This document shows positions 1-7,621 of a stretch of 64,000 nt of DNA, in pieces. Each line of letters opens with the position of its first letter. Position 1 is the first letter of the stretch. Position numbers and translations under genes: made by a program. The notes beneath the pieces are model-generated. The model had not been told where the DNA came from and did no database searches. It saw only the letters and a program-made list of their open reading frames with translations. Source of the stretch: DASUPK01 sp963843085 (GTDB lineage Bacteria > Actinomycetota > Thermoleophilia > Solirubrobacterales > 70-9); the NCBI GenBank assembly GCA_963843085.1, contig CAWJJG010000002.1:124001-188000 (forward strand), in the 5' to 3' direction.

Positions 1-1255
1 GGGAGTCCGTGTGACGCGCGGTCCCCTTGAGCTGGCACTCGACCGCGTTGGGCTTGCTGCCGACCACGTGGCTCGCGATAATCATCGCCGCGACGCCGGA
101 GACGTGGGCGGCCGCCATCGAGGTGCCCTCGTAGCCGCCGGGATAGCCGAAGTTGGTGAATCGCGGACCGACGAAGGTGAGCTGGAAGATCGGCAGCCCG
201 CGGGTGAACAGCGAGTCGTCGCTCCCGCAGGTATTCAGGAGCGGGAAGCCGCCGCCCGGCGCGACCACGTCGAGCCCTGCGCCCGTGCGGGAGTCGCTCG
301 CCAGGCAGGCGTCCTTGGTCGTGCGGCCGACGCCGACCACATGGGGCGCGCCAGCCGGGTAGGCGACCGGCTCACCGTTCTCGTTGCCGGCCGCGGCGAC
401 CACCAGCGCGCCCCTCTTGAACGCGAACTTGATCGCCGAGCAGATGCCCTTGATCTTGGCGCAGCTGTTGACGCCGAGCGAGAACTCGAAGCTCATGTTG
501 ATCACCTGCGCCTTGTGAGTGGCCGCGTAGCGGATCCCCTTGGCGATGTCTCGCGCCGTGCCGAACCCCTCCGAGTCGAGCACCCGCACTGGAATGATCC
601 TCGCCTTCGGCGCGAGCCCGGTCAGGCCGACATGGTTGTTGTCGCGCTCGGCGATCGTGCCGGCGACATGCGTGCCGTGCCCGTCCTCGTCGAGCGGCAC
701 CTTGTCCTTGTCGACGAAGTCGTAGCCGGGGAGAAACTGGCTCTTCGAGAAGTCGGGGCTCTTGCGGAACCGGGGCTTCTTGTTCCTGTAGGCGATCCCG
801 GTGTCGAGGACCGCCACCCGGGCGCCCTTTCCGTAGGCCCCTCCGCGCTGCTTGAGGATGTCCCACGCCTCGGGGGCGTTGAGCCCTCCCTTGGCCTGGA
901 CGGGTGCCGCGGCCTCGCCGCAGAGCGATCCGCAGGGCAGGAAGTTCCACTGGGTCCGCTCCCAGCCGCCGGGCGTCCCGGAGGGCCCGGGATCGTTCGG
1001 GATGGCCGATGCGTGTGCGACGTAGTTGGGCACCGCATAGGAGACAGCGGGGTTCGCGGCCAGAGCCTGCTCCGCCTTGGAGACTCCCACGCCCTGGGGC
1101 AGATCAAGCACCCGTTCGGCACCTCCGTCGAACTTGACCAGCAGCTCTCCGTGCACGAAGGGGGCCTGAGCGCGGGAAGCCGCAGCCGAGGCTCCCGCCG
1201 CCCAGATGGCGGCCGCGGCAAGGACGAGCAGGGTTGTGGCGATCAGCTTTCGCAT
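1..1255 (-). CDS. Secreted subtilisin-like serine protease (S8 family), 3' end cut by window edge
   Basis: The reading frame starts at ATG 1255 and is open to base 1, so the C-terminus is missing. The first 25 residues form a signal peptide (MRKLIATTLLVLAAAAIWAA then GASA). A fervidolysin-like prodomain segment (HGELLVKFDGGAERVL) follows. The S8 catalytic triad is complete: Asp151 in VAVLDTGI, His193 in GHGTHVAGT and Ser379 in GTSMAAAHVSG. The oxyanion Asn is at 291 in AAAGNENG. The protein is therefore an exported endopeptidase that probably matures by losing its prodomain. It is divergent from tadA with an 89-base gap. Frame, motifs and spacing all agree; only the lost end is uncertain. Confidence 0.93.
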   Translation of the reverse strand, partial: MRKLIATTLLVLAAAAIWAAGASAAASRAQAPFVHGELLVKFDGGAERVLDLPQGVGVSKAEQALAANPAVSYAVPNYVAHASAIPNDPGPSGTPGGWERTQWNFLPCGSLCGEAAAPVQAKGGLNAPEAWDILKQRGGAYGKGARVAVLDTGIAYRNKKPRFRKSPDFSKSQFLPGYDFVDKDKVPLDEDGHGTHVAGTIAERDNNHVGLTGLAPKARIIPVRVLDSEGFGTARDIAKGIRYAATHKAQVINMSFEFSLGVNSCAKIKGICSAIKFAFKRGALVVAAAGNENGEPVAYPAGAPHVVGVGRTTKDACLASDSRTGAGLDVVAPGGGFPLLNTCGSDDSLFTRGLPIFQLTFVGPRFTNFGYPGGYEGTSMAAAHVSGVAAMIIASHVVGSKPNAVECQLKGTARHTDS

Positions 1256-1344
1256 GGTCTCCAGGTCACGATTCCCGGTGAGAGGGGCCGGCGCGGGTCG
1301 CCAGCTTAGGTTGTAAACACCCTCCCGCTGAGAAAGTTCCTGCC

Positions 1345-1803
1345 GTGAAAGCGATGGATAACGACGAGGCGATGATGCGCCGCGCCCTGCAGCTCGCCCA
1401 GCGGGCGGCCGAGCACGGCGACGTACCGATCGGCGCGGTGGTGGCCCGCGGGGACGAGGTGCTGGGACAGGCCGGGAACGAACGCGAGCTGCGCCGTGAC
1501 CCGACCGCCCACGCCGAGGTGCTGGCGCTCCGCGAGGCGGCCGAGCGGCTGGGGGGTTGGAGGCTCCTGGAGACCACGATCTACGTCACGCTCGAGCCCT
1601 GTCCGATGTGCGCGGGCGCGATCACGCTCGCGCGGGTGCCGCGGCTCGTTTACGGCGCAGCGGATCCCAAGGGGGGCGCGGTCGGCAGCGTCATCGACCT
1701 CTTCGCCGAGCCGGTCGTCAACCACAGACCGGAGGTGCAGGGCGGAATCCTCGGTGAGGAGTCCGCCGCGTTGCTCGAGGCGTTCTTCGCTTCGCGGCGC
1801 TAG
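1345..1803 (+). CDS. tadA: tRNA-specific adenosine deaminase TadA
   Basis: A 152-residue zinc deaminase of the CDA fold. It carries the HAE motif (His56, Glu58 in TAHAEVLALREA) and the PCPMCAGA motif (Cys86, Cys89), which hold the catalytic zinc. TadA deaminates wobble adenosine 34 to inosine in tRNA-Arg(ACG). The length and the order of motifs fit TadA better than free cytosine or guanine deaminases. The start is GTG 1345; ATG 1354 is an alternative. The stop codon shares CTAG (1800-1803) with the stop of the convergent phosphotriesterase-like gene. Confidence 0.9.
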   Translation: MKAMDNDEAMMRRALQLAQRAAEHGDVPIGAVVARGDEVLGQAGNERELRRDPTAHAEVLALREAAERLGGWRLLETTIYVTLEPCPMCAGAITLARVPRLVYGAADPKGGAVGSVIDLFAEPVVNHRPEVQGGILGEESAALLEAFFASRR

Positions 1804-2789
1804 GAGGTGAGCCAGCGGACCGGGTTGTCGACCATCATCGTCCGCTCCTGCTCTTCGGTCATGCCGGCTTCGCGGAGCTCCGGGAGCACCTTCTCGGGCA
1901 CGATCCGGATCGTCCAGTCCAGCGCCGCCCCCGCCGCGATCAGCTGCTCGATCACGTTCTCGGGGAACCAGTCACTGGTGGCAACCGAGTCGGCCGAGAG
2001 GAAGATCCGGTCGGCTCGGCCGCGCTCGATGATCAGCTCCCTGGCCACCTGCTGCCGTTTGTCGTAGGGCAGGAAGAGGTCGAGTCCATACCGGTCGAGC
2101 CCGACCCAGACTCCCTTGTCGATCAGGGCCTCGACGTAGTCGGGGTCGTCGGAATCGCCGCAGTGCGCGATCTGGACCTTGCCCAGGTCGACGCCCTCCT
2201 CCTCGAAGATCTCGATTTGTCGCGGGGCGGTATCGCTGGCGGGCCGGGAATGGGCCATGATCGGCGCGCCGGTCTTGACGCTCGCCCGCGCAGCGGCCCG
2301 GTGGACCTTCTCGATGTTCTCGTTCACCCCGGGCTCGTCGGCGGCGCACTTGATGAACGCAGCCCTGATGTCGGTGCCCTGGATCCCCTCCTCGATGTCG
2401 GCGATGAAGAACTCCGCGATCTGGTCGGGATCGCGGGTCGCAAAGAACTGGGGCAGGTGGTCGTAGGTGTAGATCCCGGTGCAGGGAACGACCTGCAGTC
2501 CGGACTCCTCCGAGACGCGCTTCATGAAGTTGACGTCGCGCCCGAGGAACATCGCGGTGGGCTCGCCGATGGTCTTGATGCCCAGGTCGACCGCGGCCTT
2601 CGCCTCCTGCACGGCGATGTCGTAGTCCTCGCCCGGCGCGATCGCGTGCGGAGGCTGCTCCTTGTTGGCGCCCGCCTGGGGCCACTGGTTGTGGACGGCC
2701 TCGTCCTGATTGCGGAGGTGCTCGTGGATCAGCGTGGTGCCGAGCTCCTCCGCCTCGATCGGGCCGGTGACGGTCTGCACCTGCGGCAT
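1800..2789 (-). CDS. Phosphotriesterase-family metal-dependent hydrolase
   Basis: A 329-residue amidohydrolase-fold protein with the full binuclear metal set of the PTE family: His22 and His24 in LIHEH, candidate carboxylated Lys147 in AAFIKCA, His180 in APIMAHS, His209 in VQIAHCGDSDD and Asp267 in FLSADS. The family includes phosphotriesterases, lactonases of the PLL type and uncharacterised homologs, so the substrate cannot be named from sequence. The start ATG 2789 gives the usual N-terminus (VQTVTGPIEAEELGTTLIHEH). The same frame stays open for a further 260 bases upstream without a start codon; that stretch looks like a gene relic (see 2805-3020). It is convergent with tadA. Confidence 0.88.
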   Translation of the reverse strand: MPQVQTVTGPIEAEELGTTLIHEHLRNQDEAVHNQWPQAGANKEQPPHAIAPGEDYDIAVQEAKAAVDLGIKTIGEPTAMFLGRDVNFMKRVSEESGLQVVPCTGIYTYDHLPQFFATRDPDQIAEFFIADIEEGIQGTDIRAAFIKCAADEPGVNENIEKVHRAAARASVKTGAPIMAHSRPASDTAPRQIEIFEEEGVDLGKVQIAHCGDSDDPDYVEALIDKGVWVGLDRYGLDLFLPYDKRQQVARELIIERGRADRIFLSADSVATSDWFPENVIEQLIAAGAALDWTIRIVPEKVLPELREAGMTEEQERTMMVDNPVRWLTS

Positions 2790-2804
2790 GGCGGCGAAGC
2801 CTAT

Positions 2805-3020
2805 TGGTCTCGTCGTTCGGATCGGCTCGGCACTCGACCAGCGCCCTTTCTTTGAGCCCGAGGTCGACTGCTCGGCGGGCGCCTTCAGTATCTGGGCCTG
2901 ACCCGCGATGCCCTGCTCGTACAGCTTCCGCTTGGCCGAATCGGTGGTTGCCCCCCGACGTGAGACGACGTTGTAGGGAAGGTCCTCGACCTTCTCGAGC
3001 GTTTGTTGAGCCAGCCGCGC
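2805..3020 (-). pseudogene. Relic resembling the N-terminal part of the 3064-3798 protein
   Basis: Between the hydrolase start (2789) and the next gene (3064) the minus strand is open from 3050 but has no ATG, GTG or TTG start. Its translation contains EDLPYNVVSRRG, then KRKLYEQGIAGQAQILKAP. This aligns without gaps over about 35 residues with ADLPADVVGRGR ... LDLSEKGVSAVATILKAP in the product of 3064-3798. The similarity stops soon after ILKAP. The stretch is probably what remains of a tandem duplicate of that gene. It reads in frame into the hydrolase, so an N-terminal extension with a non-standard start cannot be fully excluded. Confidence 0.5.
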
Positions 3021-3063
3021 TTTCGGCGCGACTCGAATCCACTTCCCTGGTCATCGCTCATCG

Positions 3064-3798
3064 CTAGGAGAACTGGCCGCTCGAGGTCCCGGCCCAGTCG
3101 ACGGCGACCTGGTCGGGATTCCCGACGGCTCCAAATGCGACCTCGAGCTCTTTCCCTTCGTCCACCATTTCCTCGGCTCCCTTCGGGACCCTCATGCCGA
3201 AGTTGACCTTCCAGGGCCTCGGCTCGTCGTCCGCCTTGAGCTCGAGGTCCAGGAGATAGAACTCGTCGTCGGTACCGGGAGCCTTCTTGCCCATCGGCTC
3301 CGAGGAGAGCACGGTCGCCTTCGCCCGCCGGCCGGTGGCGATCAGCTGCGAAGAGTCGGTGATGCGATCGCCGAGGTCCAGGCTCGGCCCCTTGACCTGC
3401 TTCGCCGGTTCCTGGAAGCCGGTGGGCATCAGCCAGACGAGCTCGTGATTCTCCGGGTCAACCTTGCAGCCCACCTCCATTCCGGGCTGCATCTGTTTCC
3501 ACTCGTCCTCCCAGAACGCCTGCCAGACATTGGTCTCGTACGGCTGCTCACCGGTGATCTCGATCCTGACGGTGAAGCGCCCGACGTTCTCCTTCACCGC
3601 GGTGATCCGATGCTTGCTGGGCGCCTTCAGGATCGTCGCGACGGCGCTGACCCCCTTTTCGGACAGGTCCAGCTTGGCCGTGTTGCTGATCGGCCGCCCG
3701 CGACCCACCACGTCTGCCGGCAGGTCGGCTATCCGTTCCGCGGTGCGTCCCAGCTTCGCGGCGCGGTTGAACCACTTGCGTCGGCCCTCATTGGCCAT
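3064..3798 (-). CDS. Conserved hypothetical protein with two related beta-rich repeats
   Basis: A 244-residue soluble protein with no signal peptide or membrane segment. Two halves look related: one around SEKGVSAVATILKAP ... TVRIEITGEQPY and one around IATGRRAKATVLSSEP ... YLLDLELKADDEPRP. Both have the pattern small-G-x-x-A-x-A-T-V/I-L followed by a beta strand of the form V/L-x-L/I-x-I/L. Similar repeats occur in uncharacterised actinobacterial proteins. The start ATG 3798 is chosen because GGGAGAGGGGAAACG directly precedes it. A longer frame from 3915 would only be translating the neighbouring tRNA-Ser. No function can be assigned. A decayed partial copy lies immediately downstream. Confidence 0.75.
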   Translation of the reverse strand: MANEGRRKWFNRAAKLGRTAERIADLPADVVGRGRPISNTAKLDLSEKGVSAVATILKAPSKHRITAVKENVGRFTVRIEITGEQPYETNVWQAFWEDEWKQMQPGMEVGCKVDPENHELVWLMPTGFQEPAKQVKGPSLDLGDRITDSSQLIATGRRAKATVLSSEPMGKKAPGTDDEFYLLDLELKADDEPRPWKVNFGMRVPKGAEEMVDEGKELEVAFGAVGNPDQVAVDWAGTSSGQFS

Positions 3799-3832
3799 CG
3801 TTTCCCCTCTCCCTCTGTTGTGCCTACCGGAG

Positions 3833-3921
3833 CGGAGAGGGTGGGATTCGAACCCACGAGGCGGTTTAACCCGCCCACTCGCTTTCCAAGCGAGCTCCTT
3901 AAGCCACTCGGACACCTCTCC
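3833..3921 (-). tRNA. tRNA-Ser (anticodon GGA)
   Basis: An 89-nt class II tRNA on the minus strand. The acceptor stem is GGAGAGG/CCTCTCC with discriminator G. The anticodon stem CTCGC/GCGAG encloses a loop with GGA, which reads UCC and UCU. There is a long variable arm (GGGCGGGTTAAACCGCC) and the T arm has GTTCGAATC. CCA is not encoded. Confidence 0.97.
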
Positions 3922-3962
3922 GGGTGCGCCGTGAAGGCTAGTCGCTGACTAAGATCGCCGCG

Positions 3963-4430
3963 ATGGCCTGGAACGTCTATCTCGCCGGCGAGATCCACTC
4001 CGATTGGCGGGAGCGGATCGCTCAGGGCGCGGCCGAGGCCGGCCTCGACGCGGTCTTCACCTCGCCCGTCACCGACCACGGCGCCTCCGACGACGTCGGC
4101 GTCGCCATCCTCGGTCAGGAGCCGGACGGCTTCTGGAAGGACCACAAGGGCGCCGGCGTGAACGCGATCCGCACCCAGACGCTGATCCGCCAGGCCGACG
4201 TGGTCGTGGTCCGCTTCGGCGAGCGGTACAAGCAGTGGAACGCGGCCTTCGACGCGGGCTTCGCCGCCGCGCTCGGCAAGCCCATCGTCACGCTGCATGA
4301 CCCGGAGACGGCCCACGCGCTGAAGGAGATCGACCGCGCCGCGATGGCCACGGCCGAGAAGCCCGAGCAGGTCGTCGACGTGCTGCGCTACGTGCTCCAG
4401 GGCGAGTTGCCCGCCCAGGCCTCGGGCTGA
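3963..4430 (+). CDS. YtoQ family protein
   Basis: A 155-residue protein whose N-terminus (MAWNVYLAGEIHSDWRERI) matches the YtoQ family. The rest has the nucleoside 2-deoxyribosyltransferase-like layout of a small Rossmann-type fold: a TSPVTDHGASDD segment, an IRQADVVVVRFGE strand and an FDAGFAAALGKPIVTLHD segment. The biochemical function of YtoQ is not known to me. The gene sits between two tRNA-Ser genes, transcribed away from the first and towards the second. Confidence 0.85.
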   Translation: MAWNVYLAGEIHSDWRERIAQGAAEAGLDAVFTSPVTDHGASDDVGVAILGQEPDGFWKDHKGAGVNAIRTQTLIRQADVVVVRFGERYKQWNAAFDAGFAAALGKPIVTLHDPETAHALKEIDRAAMATAEKPEQVVDVLRYVLQGELPAQASG

Positions 4431-4468
4431 GATCTCCCACGGTGTCCCGCTAGCCTCTCCGATGCCCC

Positions 4469-4557
4469 GGAGGGGTGCCGGAGTGGTTGAACGGGGCGGT
4501 CTCGAAAACCGTTGTGCGGCGTTCGTCGTACCGTGGGTTCGAATCCCACCCCCTCCG
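4469..4557 (+). tRNA. tRNA-Ser (anticodon CGA)
   Basis: An 89-nt class II tRNA. The acceptor stem GGAGGGG pairs with CCCCTCC and is followed by discriminator G. The anticodon loop CTCGAAA gives CGA, which reads UCG. It has a long variable arm (around GTGCGGCGTTCGTCGTAC) and the T arm GTGGG-TTCGAAT-CCCAC. It is the second serine tRNA within 640 bases, on the opposite strand from the GGA species. Confidence 0.96.
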
Positions 4558-4569
4558 CTGTCAGACCGG

Positions 4570-4641
4570 CTAGAGAATCGCGACCGGGTTGAACGGCGAT
4601 CCGGTGCCGCGCGGCAGCCGCAGCGGAGTGGCGACGACCAT
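4570..4641 (-). pseudogene. Possible C-terminal remnant of a cyclase-family (kynurenine formamidase-like) gene
   Basis: A 23-codon minus-strand frame ends in ATPLRLPRGTGSPFNPVAIL and a stop codon. That ending resembles the C-terminus of metal-dependent cyclase/arylformamidase-like proteins, in which a PL-x-[IL]-x-GGTGSP segment precedes the last strand. Nothing upstream on the same strand continues the family; an ABC-transporter remnant begins there instead. Part of the 4558-4910 stretch next to tRNA-Ser(CGA), which holds no intact gene. The family assignment rests on a short motif and is tentative. Confidence 0.35.
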
Positions 4642-4643
4642 GG

Positions 4644-4874
4644 CTCGCGGACCGGGTCGCGATCATGTACCTGGGGCGGATTGTCGAGAGCGGCCGGACG
4701 GCCGACGTCTTCGCGAATCCGCGGCACCCCTACACCCAGGTGCTGCTCGAGGCGCACCCGCGGCTCGACGGCAGCCGGGTCCCCAGGCCTCGCCGGAACA
4801 CAGCTCCGCGTGTCATGTCCTGCCGAACAGGGAGGAGGCCCCGGCGTCACGGGCGCAGGAGGGTGACGAGATGA
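4644..4874 (+). pseudogene. Fragment of an oligopeptide ABC transporter ATPase (DppF/OppF-like C-terminal region)
   Basis: The translation reads ADRVAIMYLGRIVESG followed by RTADVFANPRHPYTQVLLEA and HPRLDGSR. This is the segment that follows the H-loop in DppF/OppF-type ATPases, where ADRVAVMYLGRIVE and HPYT-x-x-LL are characteristic. Walker A, the signature motif and Walker B are absent upstream. After LDGSR the family similarity is lost to an Arg-rich shadow reading that ends at 4874. Only about 45 of some 330 residues survive, so the gene is dead. Its position beside tRNA-Ser suggests the scar of an insertion or deletion. Confidence 0.75.
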
Positions 4875-4910
4875 GCCCGGTGCGAGCCGGCGACCGCCCC
4901 TAGGCCCGAG

Positions 4911-5840
4911 CTACCCGGTGAAGTTCGGCTGCTTGGGCGGCGCGCAGCGCAGGAAGCCGCCCTGGAACTTCGCGGGGGAGGGGTTCTCGCCGCTTCCCTG
5001 GGTGAAGGTGACCTTGGCGGTCACCTTGTGATGCCCGCGGGAGAGCTTGAACGCCTTGATCTTGGTCTTGAAGGGCGCGTGGCCGACTGTCGCGTGGCGC
5101 TTGCCGTCGACGAAGAAGGTGACGCTTGCGATGTCGGGGCCGGTCACCTTCGCGGTGACGACGCGCTTGCAGCCTTCGGACACCTTCAGGGAGGCGCTGG
5201 AGGCCGCGACGTTTCCGCCGGCGGGCGCGCCGAGGACCGTGGTCTGGCCTGAGCCGCTGTTGCGGACGCTGAGGCTGGTGACCGGGCTGAAGGCGTCGAT
5301 CGCCGCCACCTGGTTGGTTTGGCTGCCGGGCGCGGTCAGGTCGGCGTCGAACTGCGGGAGCTGGTTGGCGGTCGCCGTGAAGTTGATAGTGCAGCTGTGC
5401 CCAGACTGGAGCAGGATCGTTCCCGGCGGCGTGAACCGGAAGCGCCCGGGTGCGGCCTCGGCGATCGTCCAGGTCCCGGGTGGGCAATCGCCGGTACCGC
5501 TGGTCCCGGTGGTACCGCTGGTCCCGGTGGAGCTGAGCGAGAAGACGCCGGCTTCGGCGGTGGGGCAGTTGTTGGCGGTGATCACCGAGTCAGGGCAGGA
5601 GGGGAAGAGGTCGAGGTTCGTTCCGGTGATCGTCACCCCGGCGCCGGCCTCCTGTCCGGTCGAGTTGTTGAACAGCGTGATGGAGGCGTCGAACTGCTTC
5701 CCCAGCGTGACGCTCGGATACGGGAAGGTGGGCACGGGGGTGATCACCGCGCCGGCAAGGGCGGTGGCCGGCACCAGGAGGCCGAGGAGCAACGCCAACG
5801 CGAGCGCGCTCGTCCATGAGCGAATGATGCGTCGGATCAC
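4911..5840 (-). CDS. Secreted protein with C-terminal Ig-like domain, unknown function
   Basis: A 309-residue exported protein. The GTG start at 5840 is preferred because AGGAAAGG lies upstream at a usable distance and the N-terminus becomes a clean signal peptide (IRRIIRSW, a hydrophobic core, then ATALA). The first part has the look of an extracellular beta domain (VTLGKQFDASITLFNNST, later TGTSGTTGTSGTGDCPPG). The last 90 residues (SEGCKRVVTAKVTGPDIASV, TFFVDGKRHATVGHAPFKT) resemble a bacterial Ig-like domain. There is no lysine-rich tail. It is divergent from the secreted protein at 5964. No enzymatic motif is visible. Confidence 0.75.
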   Translation of the reverse strand: MIRRIIRSWTSALALALLLGLLVPATALAGAVITPVPTFPYPSVTLGKQFDASITLFNNSTGQEAGAGVTITGTNLDLFPSCPDSVITANNCPTAEAGVFSLSSTGTSGTTGTSGTGDCPPGTWTIAEAAPGRFRFTPPGTILLQSGHSCTINFTATANQLPQFDADLTAPGSQTNQVAAIDAFSPVTSLSVRNSGSGQTTVLGAPAGGNVAASSASLKVSEGCKRVVTAKVTGPDIASVTFFVDGKRHATVGHAPFKTKIKAFKLSRGHHKVTAKVTFTQGSGENPSPAKFQGGFLRCAPPKQPNFTG

Positions 5841-5963
5841 AGGGACCTGAACCTTTCCTGCCCGCCCCCAAAATCCTGCAAGGTCCGTACCAGAAAGTTG
5901 GGGGACCTCAAAATTCGCCGGGGCCACAGGTACGTTGCCGTCATCGGATCTGGATCGAATCTG

Positions 5964-6854
5964 ATGCCGCGACGGACATGGATGACGACAGTGGCCCTGG
6001 CAGCGGGACTACTGCTCGTGGCGCTGCCCGCCGGCGCGAGCGCCGCCAAGGCCGGGAAGCACCATCGCCCGGGGTCCGTCATCAGCAGGTCGACGACGAT
6101 CCAGCTCCCGCCGCATCGGCTCCTCACCGCCACGGCGACCTGCCCGGGCGGGACGCGGGCCGTGGGCGGCGGCTTCGTCGGCGGCGCACCCAGCGGCCTC
6201 GAGCCCACGGTGGTGACGGAGTCCCGCCGCTCCGGCGGCAGGAGCTGGATCGCGAGCGGTCTGCGGGCCAGCCCGCTCACCACCGCGACAGGCTCGCTCA
6301 CGGCGATCGTCCGCTGCCGCAGTGGAGCGCCCAAGATCACGGAGGTGGCGGCCTCGACCTCGTTGCCGGCCGCAACCGGGCCCGGCGATCACCCGAGGGC
6401 GACCGTGACCGCCACCTGCGCCGGGAAGCGGCGCGCAATCTCGGGAGGGTTCTCCTCCGAGGCCGATCCGACCCAGGCGCTGGCCGTGCTGCCCGAGGAC
6501 TCACGGCGCGTCGCGAAGGGCCGCGCCTGGAACTTCACGGCCTCGCACAACAACCCGGCCTCGAGGAAGCTCACCTCATACGCGTACTGCGCCCGGGCGC
6601 GGGTGGGAACGCGGACCGGATCCGTTTCGCTCACCGGCGACCTGACCACGAAGTCGGCCGACACCCGGCCCTGCGGGGCGGGGCTGTCGCCGATCTCGGG
6701 CGGCTTCCTCACCTCCGCCGCGACGCTGACCAATGGCGGAGACACGATCTTCGTGCTCGCGTCGCTGCCGCAGCGCGGCGGCTGGCGGGCGACCGGGATG
6801 CACTCCGGCGCGAAGTCCACCGGCAAGCTGCAGTCGTTCGCCTACTGCGGCTAG
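5964..6854 (+). CDS. Secreted protein with three Cys/GGF repeats
   Basis: A 296-residue exported protein. ATG 5964 gives a typical signal peptide (MPRRTWMTTVALAAGLLLVA then LPAGASA). The mature part holds three spaced copies of one motif: CPGGTRAVGGGFVGG, CAGKRRAISGGFSSE and PCGAGLSPISGGFLTS. Each is followed by a strand-rich segment ending in a YC or RC pair, such as AYCARAR and AYCG at the C-terminus. The repeats suggest three similar disulfide-stabilised beta modules. I do not recognise a named family. It is convergent with the L,D-transpeptidase, 4 bases apart. Confidence 0.72.
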   Translation: MPRRTWMTTVALAAGLLLVALPAGASAAKAGKHHRPGSVISRSTTIQLPPHRLLTATATCPGGTRAVGGGFVGGAPSGLEPTVVTESRRSGGRSWIASGLRASPLTTATGSLTAIVRCRSGAPKITEVAASTSLPAATGPGDHPRATVTATCAGKRRAISGGFSSEADPTQALAVLPEDSRRVAKGRAWNFTASHNNPASRKLTSYAYCARARVGTRTGSVSLTGDLTTKSADTRPCGAGLSPISGGFLTSAATLTNGGDTIFVLASLPQRGGWRATGMHSGAKSTGKLQSFAYCG

Positions 6855-6858
6855 CCGA

Positions 6859-7560
6859 CTAGCGAATCTCGACCGCGGTGCCGATGCCGGCCAGGCGCCG
6901 CAGGCGGTTGATCCGCTTGTTCTTCATGCGGATGCAGCCGTGCGAGATACGACCCGGGATCAGGTTCGGCTCGTTGGTGCCATGGATCCCGATCACGCCC
7001 CCTCCGGGCCAGTCGCTCAGAGTCGGCGAGTAGGCACTGGTCCCGAAGGCGAAGGAGCCGTATGACCCGCCGCCCTGCTTGATCCGGATTCCCTCCCGGA
7101 TGTAGAAGTCGCCGGGCGGCGTCGGCCACTTGCCCCGGCCGATGCCGATCGGGGCGCTGAAGAGCCTGCGCTTGCCCCGGTACAGGTTGGCCCTGAGCGC
7201 CGAGCGGTTGATCACCAGGGTCTCGTCGATCTTGTGCAACGGGCCGAGCGCCTCCTCGGGGACCCAGCCGCTCCTGCCGTTGGGCCTGCCCAGCACGTCG
7301 ATCCGCAGCCAGGTCTTGCCATCGCCCTGGGTCACGGTGCCGCTCACGCGGTAGACCTCGGGCGCTCGGAGCTCGGTGAGGAAGTGGAGCTTCGAGAGGC
7401 TGCCCGAGCTGTTGGTCGGATCACTGTGGATCACCGCCGCGGTCTGGGGGTAGGCCCAGGCATCGACGTCCTCAGTTGTCGGGCCTCCATGCGCCGTTCC
7501 GGGCAGGGCCGCCGCGAGCGCCGCGATCGACGCCACGATGATCATCGTCCGTGACTTCAC
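6859..7560 (-). CDS. L,D-transpeptidase (YkuD domain)
   Basis: A 233-residue exported enzyme with a signal peptide of about 25 residues. The YkuD catalytic signature is complete: His193 in GIHGTNEP and Ser206-His-Gly-Cys209 in ISHGCIRM. These enzymes form 3-3 meso-DAP cross-links or attach proteins to peptidoglycan. The N-terminal part (YRVSGTVTQGDGKTWLRIDV, then RSGWVPEEAL) looks like an SH3-type wall-binding module. An LYRGKRRLFSAPIGIGRGKW segment opens the catalytic domain. It is divergent from a PfkB kinase. Confidence 0.93.
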   Translation of the reverse strand: MKSRTMIIVASIAALAAALPGTAHGGPTTEDVDAWAYPQTAAVIHSDPTNSSGSLSKLHFLTELRAPEVYRVSGTVTQGDGKTWLRIDVLGRPNGRSGWVPEEALGPLHKIDETLVINRSALRANLYRGKRRLFSAPIGIGRGKWPTPPGDFYIREGIRIKQGGGSYGSFAFGTSAYSPTLSDWPGGGVIGIHGTNEPNLIPGRISHGCIRMKNKRINRLRRLAGIGTAVEIR

Positions 7561-7621
7561 CGCCGGGCACGGTAGAGATCGGGCTCGACGTATCTCGGTC
7601 CCAGCGGCGAGAATCCGGTGG

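Noticed and set aside
3799..3915. N-terminal extension of the 3064-3798 protein
   Set aside because: It translates the tRNA-Ser(GGA) gene. ATG 3798 has its own ribosome-binding site.
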